Positions 54,801-63,200 of a DNA stretch of 64,000 nucleotides are shown one piece after another. Below the pieces are notes generated by a model. The model was not told the DNA's origin, made no database searches, and saw only the letters and a program-made list of their open reading frames with translations. Numbering within the stretch: position 1 is the first letter of the stretch; each line of letters begins with the position of its first letter. The position numbers and the translations under genes are program-made. The DNA lies in NCBI GenBank assembly GCA_028753945.1, contig JAPNXP010000003.1, positions 5,518,001 through 5,582,000 on the forward strand, written 5' to 3'. This DNA comes from Hexactinellida sp. DTS-2022. Lineage: Eukaryota; Porifera; Hexactinellida.

Positions 54801-57761
54801 TATAAGTAGGATTAATGAGGAATGGAATATTGAAATATTGAATATTCAGTGTCCAATAGATTATAGATTTTGGTTTATTGATGGGTTTGGAAATTCTTCT
54901 GAAATCCATATTACAGTAGAACCTCGTTAATACAAACACCAGGGGACCGTCAAAATGCGTTCGCCTTATCCGGAATTCGTATTAACCAATATCATTTGGA
55001 TTTGGATTAGGATTACAATTGTCCGTAACTCTGTTAAGTTAACAGAAGAATTCGTATTCTCAAAGACCAGAGGATTATAGGAGAAATCAACAGACGTATT
55101 TGTTCTCTCTACATTCCATGACAATTTCCAATAAATTCCTTTTCGACCTAAAAATGTTAACTATAACAAATGATGTAATCTGGAATTCATTTATTTAATT
55201 CGAATGACATCATTTTATTATTTCCTTGGCTTTGCGGTTAAATTCTTACACTGCCTTCTTGTTTATGCGAATATTTACTATTTAGGTGAAATAATGCTAA
55301 TTCAAATAAACATTCTGTCAAACATTTAGAATCCGTTTTACTGAATAGGAATGAAATCTGAAAAAAACTAAATCACTTGGTTTGTTTCCTATTTAGTTTG
55401 TAACTATTTCATTCTATAGAGTTACAGTTACAGTTACACGTGTTATACAAATCTAATCTTTAGCTTACTTACACAGTATATCGGAAATATTTTTTTAAAT
55501 CACTGTAACCTCGTATATCCGAACATGTTTGACTGGTGACTGGTCCCAACCTGTTCGCATAATCTAGGTTGCACTGATAAATAAATATACTACACAGTAT
55601 ATCGTAAATATATTTATTATCAGTAAAACTCGATTACCGAACGTGTTTGACTAGTCCCAATGAGTTCGCATTACAGGTTGCATAACATTGACATTACCCC
55701 CATTTAGATATCCCTGTTTGAACAGAGACTGAGTGAGGAGAGCGGAGATATGAACGCTTTGCTGTCGGTGCCTCTCGAGGAGGCCCTCCCCCCCAGGTGC
55801 CGGCCCGGGTCAGCTGGCTCCCTCTCCTCCGACACGGGGAGTCTCCGGTCGGAGGAGGGCGCGGGGCGGAGTAAGAACCCCCTGCGGACCCGGAAAGGGC
55901 GGATGTCTCGCAACACGAGTGCACTCAACCACCAGGAGCTGGAGATGCTGAATAAAGGCATCGACCCGCAGAAGTCTATTCTTAAGCACAGTCGTAGTGA
56001 CATAGAGGCTAGCAGCGATAAGAAGAAGGGAGTCAGCTTCCTGCCTGCCTCCGTTCAGATGATAGAAATAGAGCGGAGACGAGGGTCCGTGCCAGAGCTG
56101 GACACACAGAGCGTTATTCACAGGAGGGGCGTCTCGAACTGGAGAGACATGCTCAAGGAGTTCTATGGAGAGGTGGACAAACAGGGGGATACGGGGGAAC
56201 TGGTGTGGTCCCCTGATGAGGGCATAGGACTGGTGGAGGAGGAGAGATTCATACAGGAAGCGAATAAACTAACTGTGGAGCAGGAACTGTCTCGTAAGTT
56301 TGCTTCTTCCTGAATGGAATTAGTAGAATATTTGTATTGTATTTCTACATTATTCTTATGTAATTACAGTTGTATATACCTTAGTTATCTGTTTAATTAA
56401 TTTGTATAATTTAATTTGAACAAAATATACAGTAGACTCTTTTATTACAAACATGAATAAGTCGAAATATCGGTTACGGTAAACTCTCGTTAATTTGAGC
56501 ACCAGGGGACCGCGAAATATAATCGTATTACCCGGAATTATTAATAACCGGAGTCACTTGCATGCATTTGTATAGGCTAGTGGAATCTAAACTTTACTCC
56601 TTACCGATATTTCGCCTTATCTGTGTTCGTATAACGAGTCTACTGTATATTATGTTCAAATATAATGTTACAAATTGAACTTACAACATATGTATAACCA
56701 ACATTTCCTCTTCAGATGAACCAACATCAGATAACACAGAAGAAGATATAATAAATTCCCTCAAGCAGTCTCTGCGTATATCGCCGCCCCTTATTATAGA
56801 CCCACATCCCCCTCTGCTCCCGCCGCGCCCCACCCCAGACGACATGGATTCTAACTCCGACAGCAGCAGCAGCAGACCCCCCTCCACGCCCCGGGCCCCT
56901 CACGAGCTTCTGGAGGACATAGCAGAAACCAGAGATGAGGATATTCTAGTTGCCACCGACTCAATGATAAGAGACGTGTCTGGGATTATGCACAATATGA
57001 TATCTCTTGCTGATGACGCAGCTGATTGTATGCATAAGAATAAGATAGTCACTGAGGAGCAGATTGATAGGTCGAACCGCGCTTTTATAGACTCCTATAC
57101 CTGTCCGTCTAACGAGACTGGACTTACAACTGACAGCTCTGGGGTTACGGACTCTGGAATGTTCTCTCTCGAGGTGTCAACTAATCTGGATGAGTTATCT
57201 CCTCACAGAAAAGAGGCTTCTCTAACACAGTTAGTGTTCGATACTCTTTCTGGCACTCTAGCTGACTCCAGTAGGGAACCCTTCACATCATTATCCATGG
57301 TACACAAGAGTCCCAGCAAAGCTAAACCTGTGACAGAGTCTAGTGATGAGCCTATGGTGGTTAGCAGTCTAGTGGAGCCCCTAACGCCAAACGCCATGGT
57401 CCCTATGGAAATGTTTCTCCCGAAAGAGAGACCAACTCTCTTGCGAGAGCAAATCAGAACCCGGACTCCTATACAGCCGCCGCTATATATCCCTGACTCC
57501 CCTCGGGAAGAGACCCCCTCCCTTTATAACCCGGGGCTGTCCCCTGTACCCCAGTTACAGGCCCTGACCACCGGTCGCTCTGCCTCCCCAGTTCTAGTCG
57601 ACCAGCTTAACAAGCCGCTCAGTGGAACCCCCTTTATATACGGGTACCAGTACCAGCGGAAACCGGCAGATAAGAGCGCCACTCTCCACTCGGGATATCT
57701 CGCACTCGTGCAACAACAGACGTTAGACAGTAAGCAGAGAGGAAAGAAGTATTCTAATTAA
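45888..57761 (+). CDS. Large scaffold protein with RA-like domains and two WW domains, 15 exons
   Basis: Exons: 45888-46226, 48149-48323, 48613-48725, 48928-49006, 49757-49832, 49905-50012, 50539-50613, 51150-51214, 51507-51567, 51629-51947, 52400-52682, 53126-53379, 54500-54736, 55708-56293, 56716-57761; all phases agree (1271 aa). Residues ~55-165 resemble a Ras-association domain (LPLRVYCEIFGPSVNYKSVGV, then LRLLEESANPLLLY) and ~172-235 a second one (SLVCVRVNCYCLEDSFLSVC). Two WW domains follow: W307...YY...W330-VHP and LPPGW349...FY...W372-SHP, each with Trp 23 apart. The rest is Ser/Pro-rich and mostly disordered, with a PP1-type docking motif KKGVSF near 835. I infer a cytoplasmic small-GTPase effector scaffold that binds Pro-rich ligands. 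I cannot name the family. The C-terminus may differ (see 58351-58466). Confidence 0.78.
46550..46695. mobile_element. Short hAT MITE, CAGCAATTTCCAACC family
   Basis: Ends CAGCAATTTCCAACC and GGTTGGGAACCACTG; flanks GACTAATC / GACTAACC (7 of 8). The internal GTCCGTAATACATCCTGTGG is duplicated. In intron 1 of the RA/WW gene. Confidence 0.85.
46926..47715. repeat. 15-bp minisatellite, 53 copies, each with an AGACATGTCY p53-type half-site
   Basis: Unit AGACATGTCCAGAAG with C/T and A/G variants. Every unit contains RRRCATGYYY, the p53-family half-site. Located in intron 1 (46227-48148) of the RA/WW gene. The repeat is open in several frames on both strands, which creates long artefactual ORFs. 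Confidence 0.97.
47850..48110. repeat. Palindromic element plus MITE fragments in intron 1
   Basis: AAAAGCCCCTGGCGCATGCG and CGCCAGGGACTTTTTAATAT form an inverted pair at 47858-47921, followed by a CGCTTAATAGAG MITE from 47922 and a CGGTTAATACGAACACC piece at ~48076. Confidence 0.55.
48345..48505. repeat. MITE, TAGACCGTCTA / GACGGCAGGG family
   Basis: Begins GTAGACCGTCTA and ends TATAGACCGTCTAC, with an internal ATAGACGGCAGGGGCTTTTG. Other copies: 6985-7070, 28255-28400 and 62840-62930. In intron 2 of the RA/WW gene. Confidence 0.65.
49146..49590. repeat. Cluster of MITEs in intron 4 of the RA/WW gene
   Basis: A GTTATAACGAAG copy at 49146-49325, an AATTAAACGAG element at 49330-49490 and a CGCTTAATAGAG fragment at 49541-49590. 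A CGCCTAGTAGCAAGCAAA element follows at 49655-49735, up to near the exon acceptor. Confidence 0.6.
50080..50465. repeat. Two adjacent MITEs in intron 6 of the RA/WW gene
   Basis: An inverted GTTATAACGAAG copy (50080-50258) and a CAGTAGAACCTCGTTAGTACG copy (50322-50465). Confidence 0.7.
51031..51116. repeat. CG-rich block shared with 11120-11170
   Basis: Contains CGTCGCAAAGCGACCGAGAC followed by CGAAGGGCTCG, the inverse of the block at 11120, plus extra sequence (GTAAGGCCGCACAGCGGTCG). In intron 7 of the RA/WW gene. Confidence 0.5.
51252..51435. repeat. MITE, CGCTTAATAGAG family
   Basis: CAGTCGACACCGCTTAATAG ... CTATTAAGCGGAGTTGACT, full length, in intron 8 of the RA/WW gene. Confidence 0.75.
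52009..52370. repeat. Hairpin MITE followed by a CTCGTTAATTTG MITE
   Basis: 52009-52163 is a GGAGCGCGAGACGCTCC-family copy; 52183-52370 is a CAGTATACTCTCGTTAATTTG element with GGTCCCCTGGTGTCC. Both in intron 10 of the RA/WW gene. Confidence 0.65.
52683..53125. other. Intron 11 of the RA/WW gene
   Basis: 52700-52830 resembles the CGAGAGATGCTCCCATAGAC MITE family (GAAAATCGAGGGATATTCCC). The rest is plain sequence. Long ORF extensions here run through the intron. Confidence 0.45.
53787..53917. mobile_element. Short hAT MITE with perfect 8-bp target duplication
   Basis: Ends CAGCAATTCCCAACC and GGTTGGTAACCACTG, flanked by CACTATGT on both sides (53779-53786, 53918-53925). 131 bp; in intron 12 of the RA/WW gene. 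Same family as 17673-17795 and 46550-46695. Confidence 0.93.
54737..55707. other. Intron 13 of the RA/WW gene
   Basis: A CAGTAGAACCTCGTTAATAC piece at 54915-54990, and two imperfect copies of an AACTCGATTACCGAAC-type element at 55500-55680. Otherwise AT-rich. Confidence 0.5.
56430..56650. repeat. Nested pogo/Tigger-like MITEs in intron 14
   Basis: A CAGTAGACTCTTTTATTAC start is interrupted by a second CTCTCGTTAATTTGAGCACC start, with a shared right end GTATAACGAGTCTACTGTA. Confidence 0.65.
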
Positions 57762-58025
57762 GTAGTGTACCTTATGTTATACGGTTTCAACCCATGCTAC
57801 GTAATACTGTTCAGCTTTGTGTCTGGATAAGTTTACCCTCTTACAAATCCCAATTTGTCTTTATTTAGATAAGTTATTTATTTAACAAATGTCAGCTAAA
57901 CAACTTGTGTGTTGTGTTATACGAAATTACAAGATTAATAATCTTATATATAGCTTTTCACTAAGCAAGTACAGTCGATGTATGTCGGTTATAAGAACAT
58001 CGTCGGAACTGCTTGGGTATATCAC

Positions 58026-58278
58026 CAGGGGTTATCTAGGATTTTCGTGGCTGGCACTTTATTATGGAGGTTTAAATTTTCCGGCACCCTAAAGATATTA
58101 GCCATAATAAATAATCAGTATTATTCAATGATGCGGCACTATTTTAAGGAGGTAAATTGCTACGGTGCACAAACAGTTGTTTAACCAAGCATTTCTGGAC
58201 CCGGCACCTAAATCAAATCGAAAATCACGAACTTTTTCACCTCAACTGTTGCCTGGCCGGCACCTAGATAAACCCCTG
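58026..58278. mobile_element. hAT-like MITE, CAGGGGTTTATCTAG ends
   Basis: Ends CAGGGGTTATCTAGG and CCTAGATAAACCCCTG, with GGCACC motifs inside. A truncated relative lies at 20865-21050. No clear target duplication. Confidence 0.7.
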
Positions 58279-58350
58279 TTATAATATCACTTCTAATAGC
58301 TAGTATGGTATAGTTACAAACTAGTGGCACTCAATGGGAGTAGCAGCTAG

Positions 58351-58466
58351 TGTGTAAGATTACGTTTGACTCGGGCTCTACGGACCTCTTCGTATTCCAG
58401 GGTCTTCAAACCTCTCCAGATTTCCCAGAGATCTGTCGGGTCCTGGCAGATCTGCGGACAGAATAA
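58351..58466 (+). CDS. Candidate alternative last exon of the RA/WW gene
   Basis: Open, protein-like stretch ITFDSGSTDLFVFQGLQTSP continuing to RVLADLRTE and a stop (58464-58466). The acceptor is CAGCTAG|TG. A good donor in the last exon (GACA|GTAAGC at 57729/57730) has the matching phase, which would replace the final ten residues with this exon and give about 1299 aa. The skipped intron holds a hAT element. I do not recognise the peptide. Confidence 0.4.
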
Positions 58467-59097
58467 GTAAACTCAGACACATTTATAATTAGTGTGTTAA
58501 TCGAATAATCACCGCACTTCCCTAATTAATGGGTTTAATCACAGCAATCCATGATTATAGCACAGCATGCTGCAAAAAGCATGCTGCAAAAAGCATGCTG
58601 CAAAAAGCATGCTGCAATAAAAGCATTCTGTAACGATGTTTTGACAAAAATGGTCCCCCCTACAAAATTGGTCCCCCCGGACCATTTTTGTTCAAATAAC
58701 AATTTGTTTTGACAAAAATGGTCCCCCCTACAAAATTGGTCCCCCCGGATCAATTTTGTCTAATAAACATTTATTTTGACAAAAACAGTCCCCACTACAA
58801 AATTGGTCCCCCCGGACCAATTTTTTCAAATATCCATGGTTTGACAAAAATGGTCCCCCCCCGCAGGATCTGTCAAACATTATTTAAAGCCAAGTTTCGG
58901 TTTTTTTAACACCTCCTGTGTTTCTGCCTATCTATTTACATTAGCTGTCGGAGTTTTCCAGCCACCCCTCCCTTGTGAGCGGTAATTTACGTCCAATTTT
59001 GTAAGTTTGATTTGATATACTTTAATTAACAAAAATTGATTTTCTACTAAAATTTGTTAGCTCGAAGAGAACTTTCCTACTTTAACGTTCATTCCTA

Positions 59098-60009
59098 ATG
59101 AATTCTCCAGAATATGAAGCTATCTCCAACTACATCAGCTTAAAATCATACCCTGTTCCCTCTACAAAGGACCAGAAGAGGATGATTCGTAAAAAGGCTG
59201 CTAATTACGGGCTTGAATCTGGTAAATTGATTCGACCTTCCCAGGGGAATCGTTTATTAGTAATAAGAGACAGTGAGTTGGAAGACATCCTAAAAGAAAT
59301 CCACGATAACTCTGGACACCAATGTCCTAGATATTCTTATAAAATATCAAAAGACCGCTACTATTGGCCAAGCATGTACAGAGACATTGAAACGTATATT
59401 AATATATGTATGCGCTGTCAGAAGAATCAACCAAGTTTGAAAGCGCCAATTAATCCCTTAAAACCTCTACCTATTATCACCAAAGTTTGGTATCGTGTCG
59501 GCATGGACTTAACTGGACCACTCATCGATTCTAATGGTTACAGATACATCTTGACAATGATAGATCACTTTACAAGATGGATTGAAACCCGTGCGTTACG
59601 CTCGAAAGAAGCTGCTGAAGTAGCCAGAGGTATACACTCGATATATTGTAGACAAGGGGCACCAGTCCAAATCATTAGCGATAACGGGCGTGAATTTACG
59701 AATATAATATCAAAATCTTTGCATGAAGCTTATAATTGTAAGCTTATCTTCTCCACTCCCTACCATCCTCAAACAAACGGGTTATTCGAGGCGAGTCACA
59801 AAACTATTAAAGGATCTCTCGTCAAGTCTTTGGACGAAAAAAACGAAAACTGGTCAAATTTCCTTGAAGAGATAACATTCTCCATTAATATCAGGCCAAG
59901 AGCTACTACATCTTTTTCGGCTTTTGAGCTCATGCATGGTTCACGAAAACCTCGGCTTCCTCTCCAAGCGAAAAATTTATACATCAGTATCCAGAAGACT
60001 CACCATTAG
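59098..60009 (+). CDS. Ginger transposase: integrase with zinc domain and DD35E core
   Basis: 303 aa. H2C2 zinc site (HDNSGH ... CMRCQ) with the Gypsy-type YYWPSMYRDIETYI motif between its halves. Catalytic residues: Asp137 (GMDLTGP), Asp195 (ISDNGREF) and Glu231 (HPQTNGLFEASHK), 35 residues between the last two. All catalytic residues are present. The ORF ends by a frame change near 59975, where the next ORF picks up natural-looking sequence (EDSPLAEWPGDEQ). Cut-and-paste transposase of Gypsy-integrase ancestry. Confidence 0.9.
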   Translation: MNSPEYEAISNYISLKSYPVPSTKDQKRMIRKKAANYGLESGKLIRPSQGNRLLVIRDSELEDILKEIHDNSGHQCPRYSYKISKDRYYWPSMYRDIETYINICMRCQKNQPSLKAPINPLKPLPIITKVWYRVGMDLTGPLIDSNGYRYILTMIDHFTRWIETRALRSKEAAEVARGIHSIYCRQGAPVQIISDNGREFTNIISKSLHEAYNCKLIFSTPYHPQTNGLFEASHKTIKGSLVKSLDEKNENWSNFLEEITFSINIRPRATTSFSAFELMHGSRKPRLPLQAKNLYISIQKTHH

Positions 60010-60041
60010 CTGAGTGGCCTGGAGATGAGCAGATTGAAGAA

Positions 60042-60440
60042 TTGATTGATTACGTACAACAGGCCCAAGAGTCTAATAGCAAAATAGCCGGGGAACATCT
60101 TACTCATTCACAAACACTTAATAAAAAGCAATACGATAAGAAATTAAACCCGGTCGCTTTTAGTCAACTTGAAAAGGGAGATGATGTTCTGATCGAAAAT
60201 ATTAATCGAAGCAATCGCAAGAAAGGAGGGAAGCTACAAGATAAATGGGTCATTACTTTGCTTAGTTTACACAAAGTAACAATTTTTAATAGTTTTGACC
60301 AAATACACTATACTCCTAATTTACAACTCCAGAAAACCTTTTCTCTAATACAGACACATCAGTTTGATGAACTAGGTGTGGATAGCTCAAATGCTGGAAA
60401 TTCCTCTAGCAAACTCCAACTACAATCTCATGGGTTATGA
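60042..60440 (+). CDS. Ginger transposase C-terminal (GPY/F-like) part
   Basis: 132 aa, one base out of frame with the integrase ORF. It contains the KKQYDKK ... FSQLEKGDDVLIE ... RKKGGKLQDKWV sequence that follows the catalytic core in Gypsy/Ginger integrases. It probably was continuous with the ORF upstream; the open frame extends upstream to about 59970. Confidence 0.7.
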   Translation: MIDYVQQAQESNSKIAGEHLTHSQTLNKKQYDKKLNPVAFSQLEKGDDVLIENINRSNRKKGGKLQDKWVITLLSLHKVTIFNSFDQIHYTPNLQLQKTFSLIQTHQFDELGVDSSNAGNSSSKLQLQSHGL

Positions 60441-60975
60441 AGGCCGTATAGTTGAACTCTTGTGTAAAAAATTATCTCTATGCTCAGATAATTACAGGAT
60501 CACATTTCAATGCTGGGCGTGTTGCTATGAGTCTGAGAAGATGCTTAATCTCACATCCTTGACAACATTCAATTCCAACTGTAAAACCTCTCTCGATAAT
60601 AAAATTAATTCAAGTTTCAACTGCTTAAAATGTCGAGATCCTGGCGCCAATATCGAGAGATTGTCATTAGGGTTCACTGAACTATCGCCTATCATGATTT
60701 TTGAAGTTGGGCATCTTGCTGATTTAATTCAAGTGATAGATATTACAGACTCAATTTCAATATCACACAGAGATGAAATGTTACACTATACACTCATCGG
60801 CTTCACTATCCATGTTGGGATACATTTTTGTATGAGGGTAAAACTCGATGATGGATGGTACTCTTACGATGGCATGGAAAGGCCGAAACTACACAAAGTC
60901 AAGGACAAAGTTGTGAAAATTATAGGCCGGATTAATTGCATTTATTATGTCCTAAGTAACATTTCGAAATTGTAA
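60376..60975 (+). CDS. Ginger C-terminal peptidase-like ORF
   Basis: 199 aa, overlapping the previous ORF in another frame. It has two zinc-site-like Cys pairs (CWACCY ... CLKC), then HYTLIGFTIHVGIHF and GWYSYDGM, which resemble the His box and following strand of ubiquitin-specific proteases (C19/USPL1-like). No matching catalytic Cys box is visible in the element. Peptidase-like C-terminal domains are reported from some Ginger-related transposons; whether this one is active is doubtful. Confidence 0.5.
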   Translation: MWIAQMLEIPLANSNYNLMGYEGRIVELLCKKLSLCSDNYRITFQCWACCYESEKMLNLTSLTTFNSNCKTSLDNKINSSFNCLKCRDPGANIERLSLGFTELSPIMIFEVGHLADLIQVIDITDSISISHRDEMLHYTLIGFTIHVGIHFCMRVKLDDGWYSYDGMERPKLHKVKDKVVKIIGRINCIYYVLSNISKL

Positions 60976-61433
60976 TTGTAATAGGACAAGATATTAGGCA
61001 GCTCCTGGAGGGAGCTTGCAAGGTGTCAACTACATTAAACTGATTATAAATTACAATTCCATCTACATATTACTTTTAGCACATCCCTGGAGGGAGGCCT
61101 TATCAGCTTGGACAGTGTACTTCGTCCGGGCCTCCAATTTTTGAACATGTACAGTCGGAACTCGTAATGTGAACAAGGAGAAAAATCAATGATTTAATAA
61201 ATTTACGGCATGATATGTTGTCTAGTCGCAACTACAACTAATTCGAAACGAAATAGTTGTCAGGAAGCCATTTCGTAGGGGGGGACCATTTTTGTCAAAC
61301 CATGGATATTTGACAAAATTGGTCCCCCCGGACCAATTTTGTAGGGGGGACTGTTTTTGTCAAAATAAATCGTTATTTGACAAAAATGGTCCGGGGGGAC
61401 CAATTTTGTAGGGGGACCATTTTTGTCAAAACA

Positions 61434-61907
61434 ACGAAATTTCCTTTTTCGAGATTTCCGAATACGCGGTTATTCTCCGCTTCCCAAACTCTTGCAGGTA
61501 CAAGAAATGCCGCGAGGTGATAAGATTAACATATTTCGTGGTATAATGCATATTTCCAATTGCCAAGCTATGAAGTATCAATTCTATCCATACTACTGGT
61601 TCCATCAAATATAATTTCGAGAACTCTGACTGAGTATCCCTAGCCTATCTACGCCCTGTCTCTTATAAACAGACAACAAATGATAGTATTTGCAAGCATA
61701 TTTTGATTCAAATTATAAGTAAATATATATATGACGCATGTAATGTATATAGATTAAGAACAGAATTGTAACTCTATAAGGAAAATAATTGGTTCCAAGT
61801 TTATTATATGTAGATACACAGATACAAGTTACTAATTAATCCTATAACTAATTAGTCCTATAATAACGTAGCCTACAGTTGGTTAGTTACAGTAAGGTGG
61901 AGTAGGA
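61434..61907. other. Intergenic region between the Ginger element and DCTN1
   Basis: A 63-codon ORF starts in the transposon end at 61423 and runs to 61614 without recognisable similarity. The rest is AT-rich and should include the DCTN1 promoter; GGTTAGTTACAGTAAGGTGG precedes the ATG. Confidence 0.45.
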
Positions 61908-63200
61908 ATGTCCGAACAGGTGCGTATAGGCTCCCGTGTGATTGTGAAGGACCGCAATGTCCGCGGCACGATTCGCTTCGCGGGGAACACTCAGTTCTCA
62001 GCTGGCAAGTGGATAGGGGTGGAGCTGGATGAGGCAGTGGGCAAGAACAACGGGTCGGTCTCGGGACGTATATACTTCCTGTGCGATGACGACCATGGGA
62101 TATTCGTGCGGCAGAACCAGATAGATATTCTGTCGGGATACGACACCTGGAGTCCTAGCGGTTCTCTTACAGAGCCTCCCAAGTCTCTGGATATTCCCTC
62201 TGTGAAGAGCCCGCCGCTGCTGGCTGCTGTCACGCCCATGAAGGACAGGTCCCGGAGTATGCTGACAGCGCCTAAGACGGCCCCTGTCTCCAAGGGGGCT
62301 GACAGTCCTGTCTCCAGTCCCCGTCCCAAGAGGAGAGTGGTAGCCAAGGTGTCTGCTAGCGGACAGAAGCAACCAGACACAGGCAATACATGATGTAGAT
62401 AGTATAATATAGTATAGTATAGTATATAGTATACACCTCGGAACACGGTAATACGCATGGTTTAATCTAGGCGTTTTTAAAGAAAAATTTCCGAGGCGCG
62501 TGAAAATCGAGAGATGCTCCCATAGACGTAATACAAATTGAATATTTAGGCTCGTGTGAGCGAGCTCAAACTTAATCTAGGCCCGCAGAAAATTTGCCTG
62601 GATGAAATCCTGGTAATACGATTCCGGTTAATACGAACCTATTTCAGTCCCCTCCAAAACTTTTCAATGAGATGATTTTAGTTAATTTTTAACGAACACA
62701 TAATTTTTGAGATTTGTAGTATTGACAAGCCTTTTTTTAATACGAATTCTGGATAAGGCGCGGCGAACGCATTTTGACAGTCCCCTGATGTTCACACTAA
62801 CGAAGTTGTATATAGTAGAGGAACTAATTAATACTATTACCAATAGACGGCAGGGCTTTTGGTCTACTGAATCTATATACTGTATACAAATTCTTGCTTA
62901 TTTTATATGGACTTTATAAACCGTCTACATAGTATAAGGAAGCTTTTTAATAATACACATTTTATCATTGAGATAACAGTCCCATTACTATACCTGTGTA
63001 CAATAGGCTCTAGGCTAAAGTCTAGCTTGGAAGAGACAGCCCCCGAGACAGCCCCCTCTCCTGTCATTCAGCTGGATGAAGATGTGCCGGAGCCCTGGCG
63101 GTCCGTGATACGAGACCTGGCCAGCAAGGTGGACACACTAAAGATGAAGCGACAGGACGATAGGATGAGGGTGAAGGAGGGAGAGAGGAACAAACTACAG
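61908..63200 (+). CDS. DCTN1: Dynactin p150Glued, N-terminal exons (gene continues past the window)
   Basis: Two exons seen, 61908-62382 and 63007-63200, in frame if a GC donor is used (ACAG|GCAATA). Residues ~5-75 are a CAP-Gly domain: VRIGSRVIVKDRNVRGTIRF, GKWIGVELDEAVGKNNGSV and HGIFVRQNQI. The usual GKNDG motif reads GKNNG. A basic Ser/Pro linker follows (KRRVVAK), then the second exon begins the coiled coil (VIRDLASKVDTLKMKRQDDR), aligning with human p150 VRDLEEKLETLRLKRAEDK. p150Glued is the largest dynactin subunit, tethering the dynein complex to microtubule plus ends. Later exons should lie beyond 64000; none was recognised in 63201-64000. Confidence 0.9.
62440..62940. repeat. MITE cluster in DCTN1 intron 1
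   Basis: A CGAGAGATGCTCCCATAGAC element (62460-62600) is inserted in or beside a CGGTTAATACGAAC element (62610-62820), followed by a GACGGCAGGGCTTTTGGTCT fragment (62840-62930). Confidence 0.55.

Larger units (their letters stand above)
57762..58636. other. 3' flank of the RA/WW gene
   Basis: Contains a hAT element at 58026-58278, a candidate terminal exon at 58351-58466, and an AAAGCATGCTGCA tandem (four copies) at 58565-58618 just before the Ginger element. Confidence 0.55.
58637..61433 (+). mobile_element. Ginger-type DNA transposon with TGT...ACA ends and 4-bp target duplication
   Basis: 2797 bp. The inverted ends begin TGTTTTGACAAAAATGGTCC and contain 3-4 internal repeats of ACAAAATTGGTCCCCCCGGA on the left and fewer on the right. 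ACGA flanks both sides (58633-58636, 61434-61437). It encodes a retrovirus-like integrase with no gag, protease or reverse transcriptase, the definition of Ginger elements. Three consecutive ORFs occupy alternating frames, so one or two frameshifts separate it from an intact single gene. Confidence 0.9.

Noticed and set aside
60990-61140. Palindromic CCTGGAGGGAG repeats suspected as a terminator hairpin
   Set aside because: Eukaryotic transposon interior; nothing shows a transcription-ending role.
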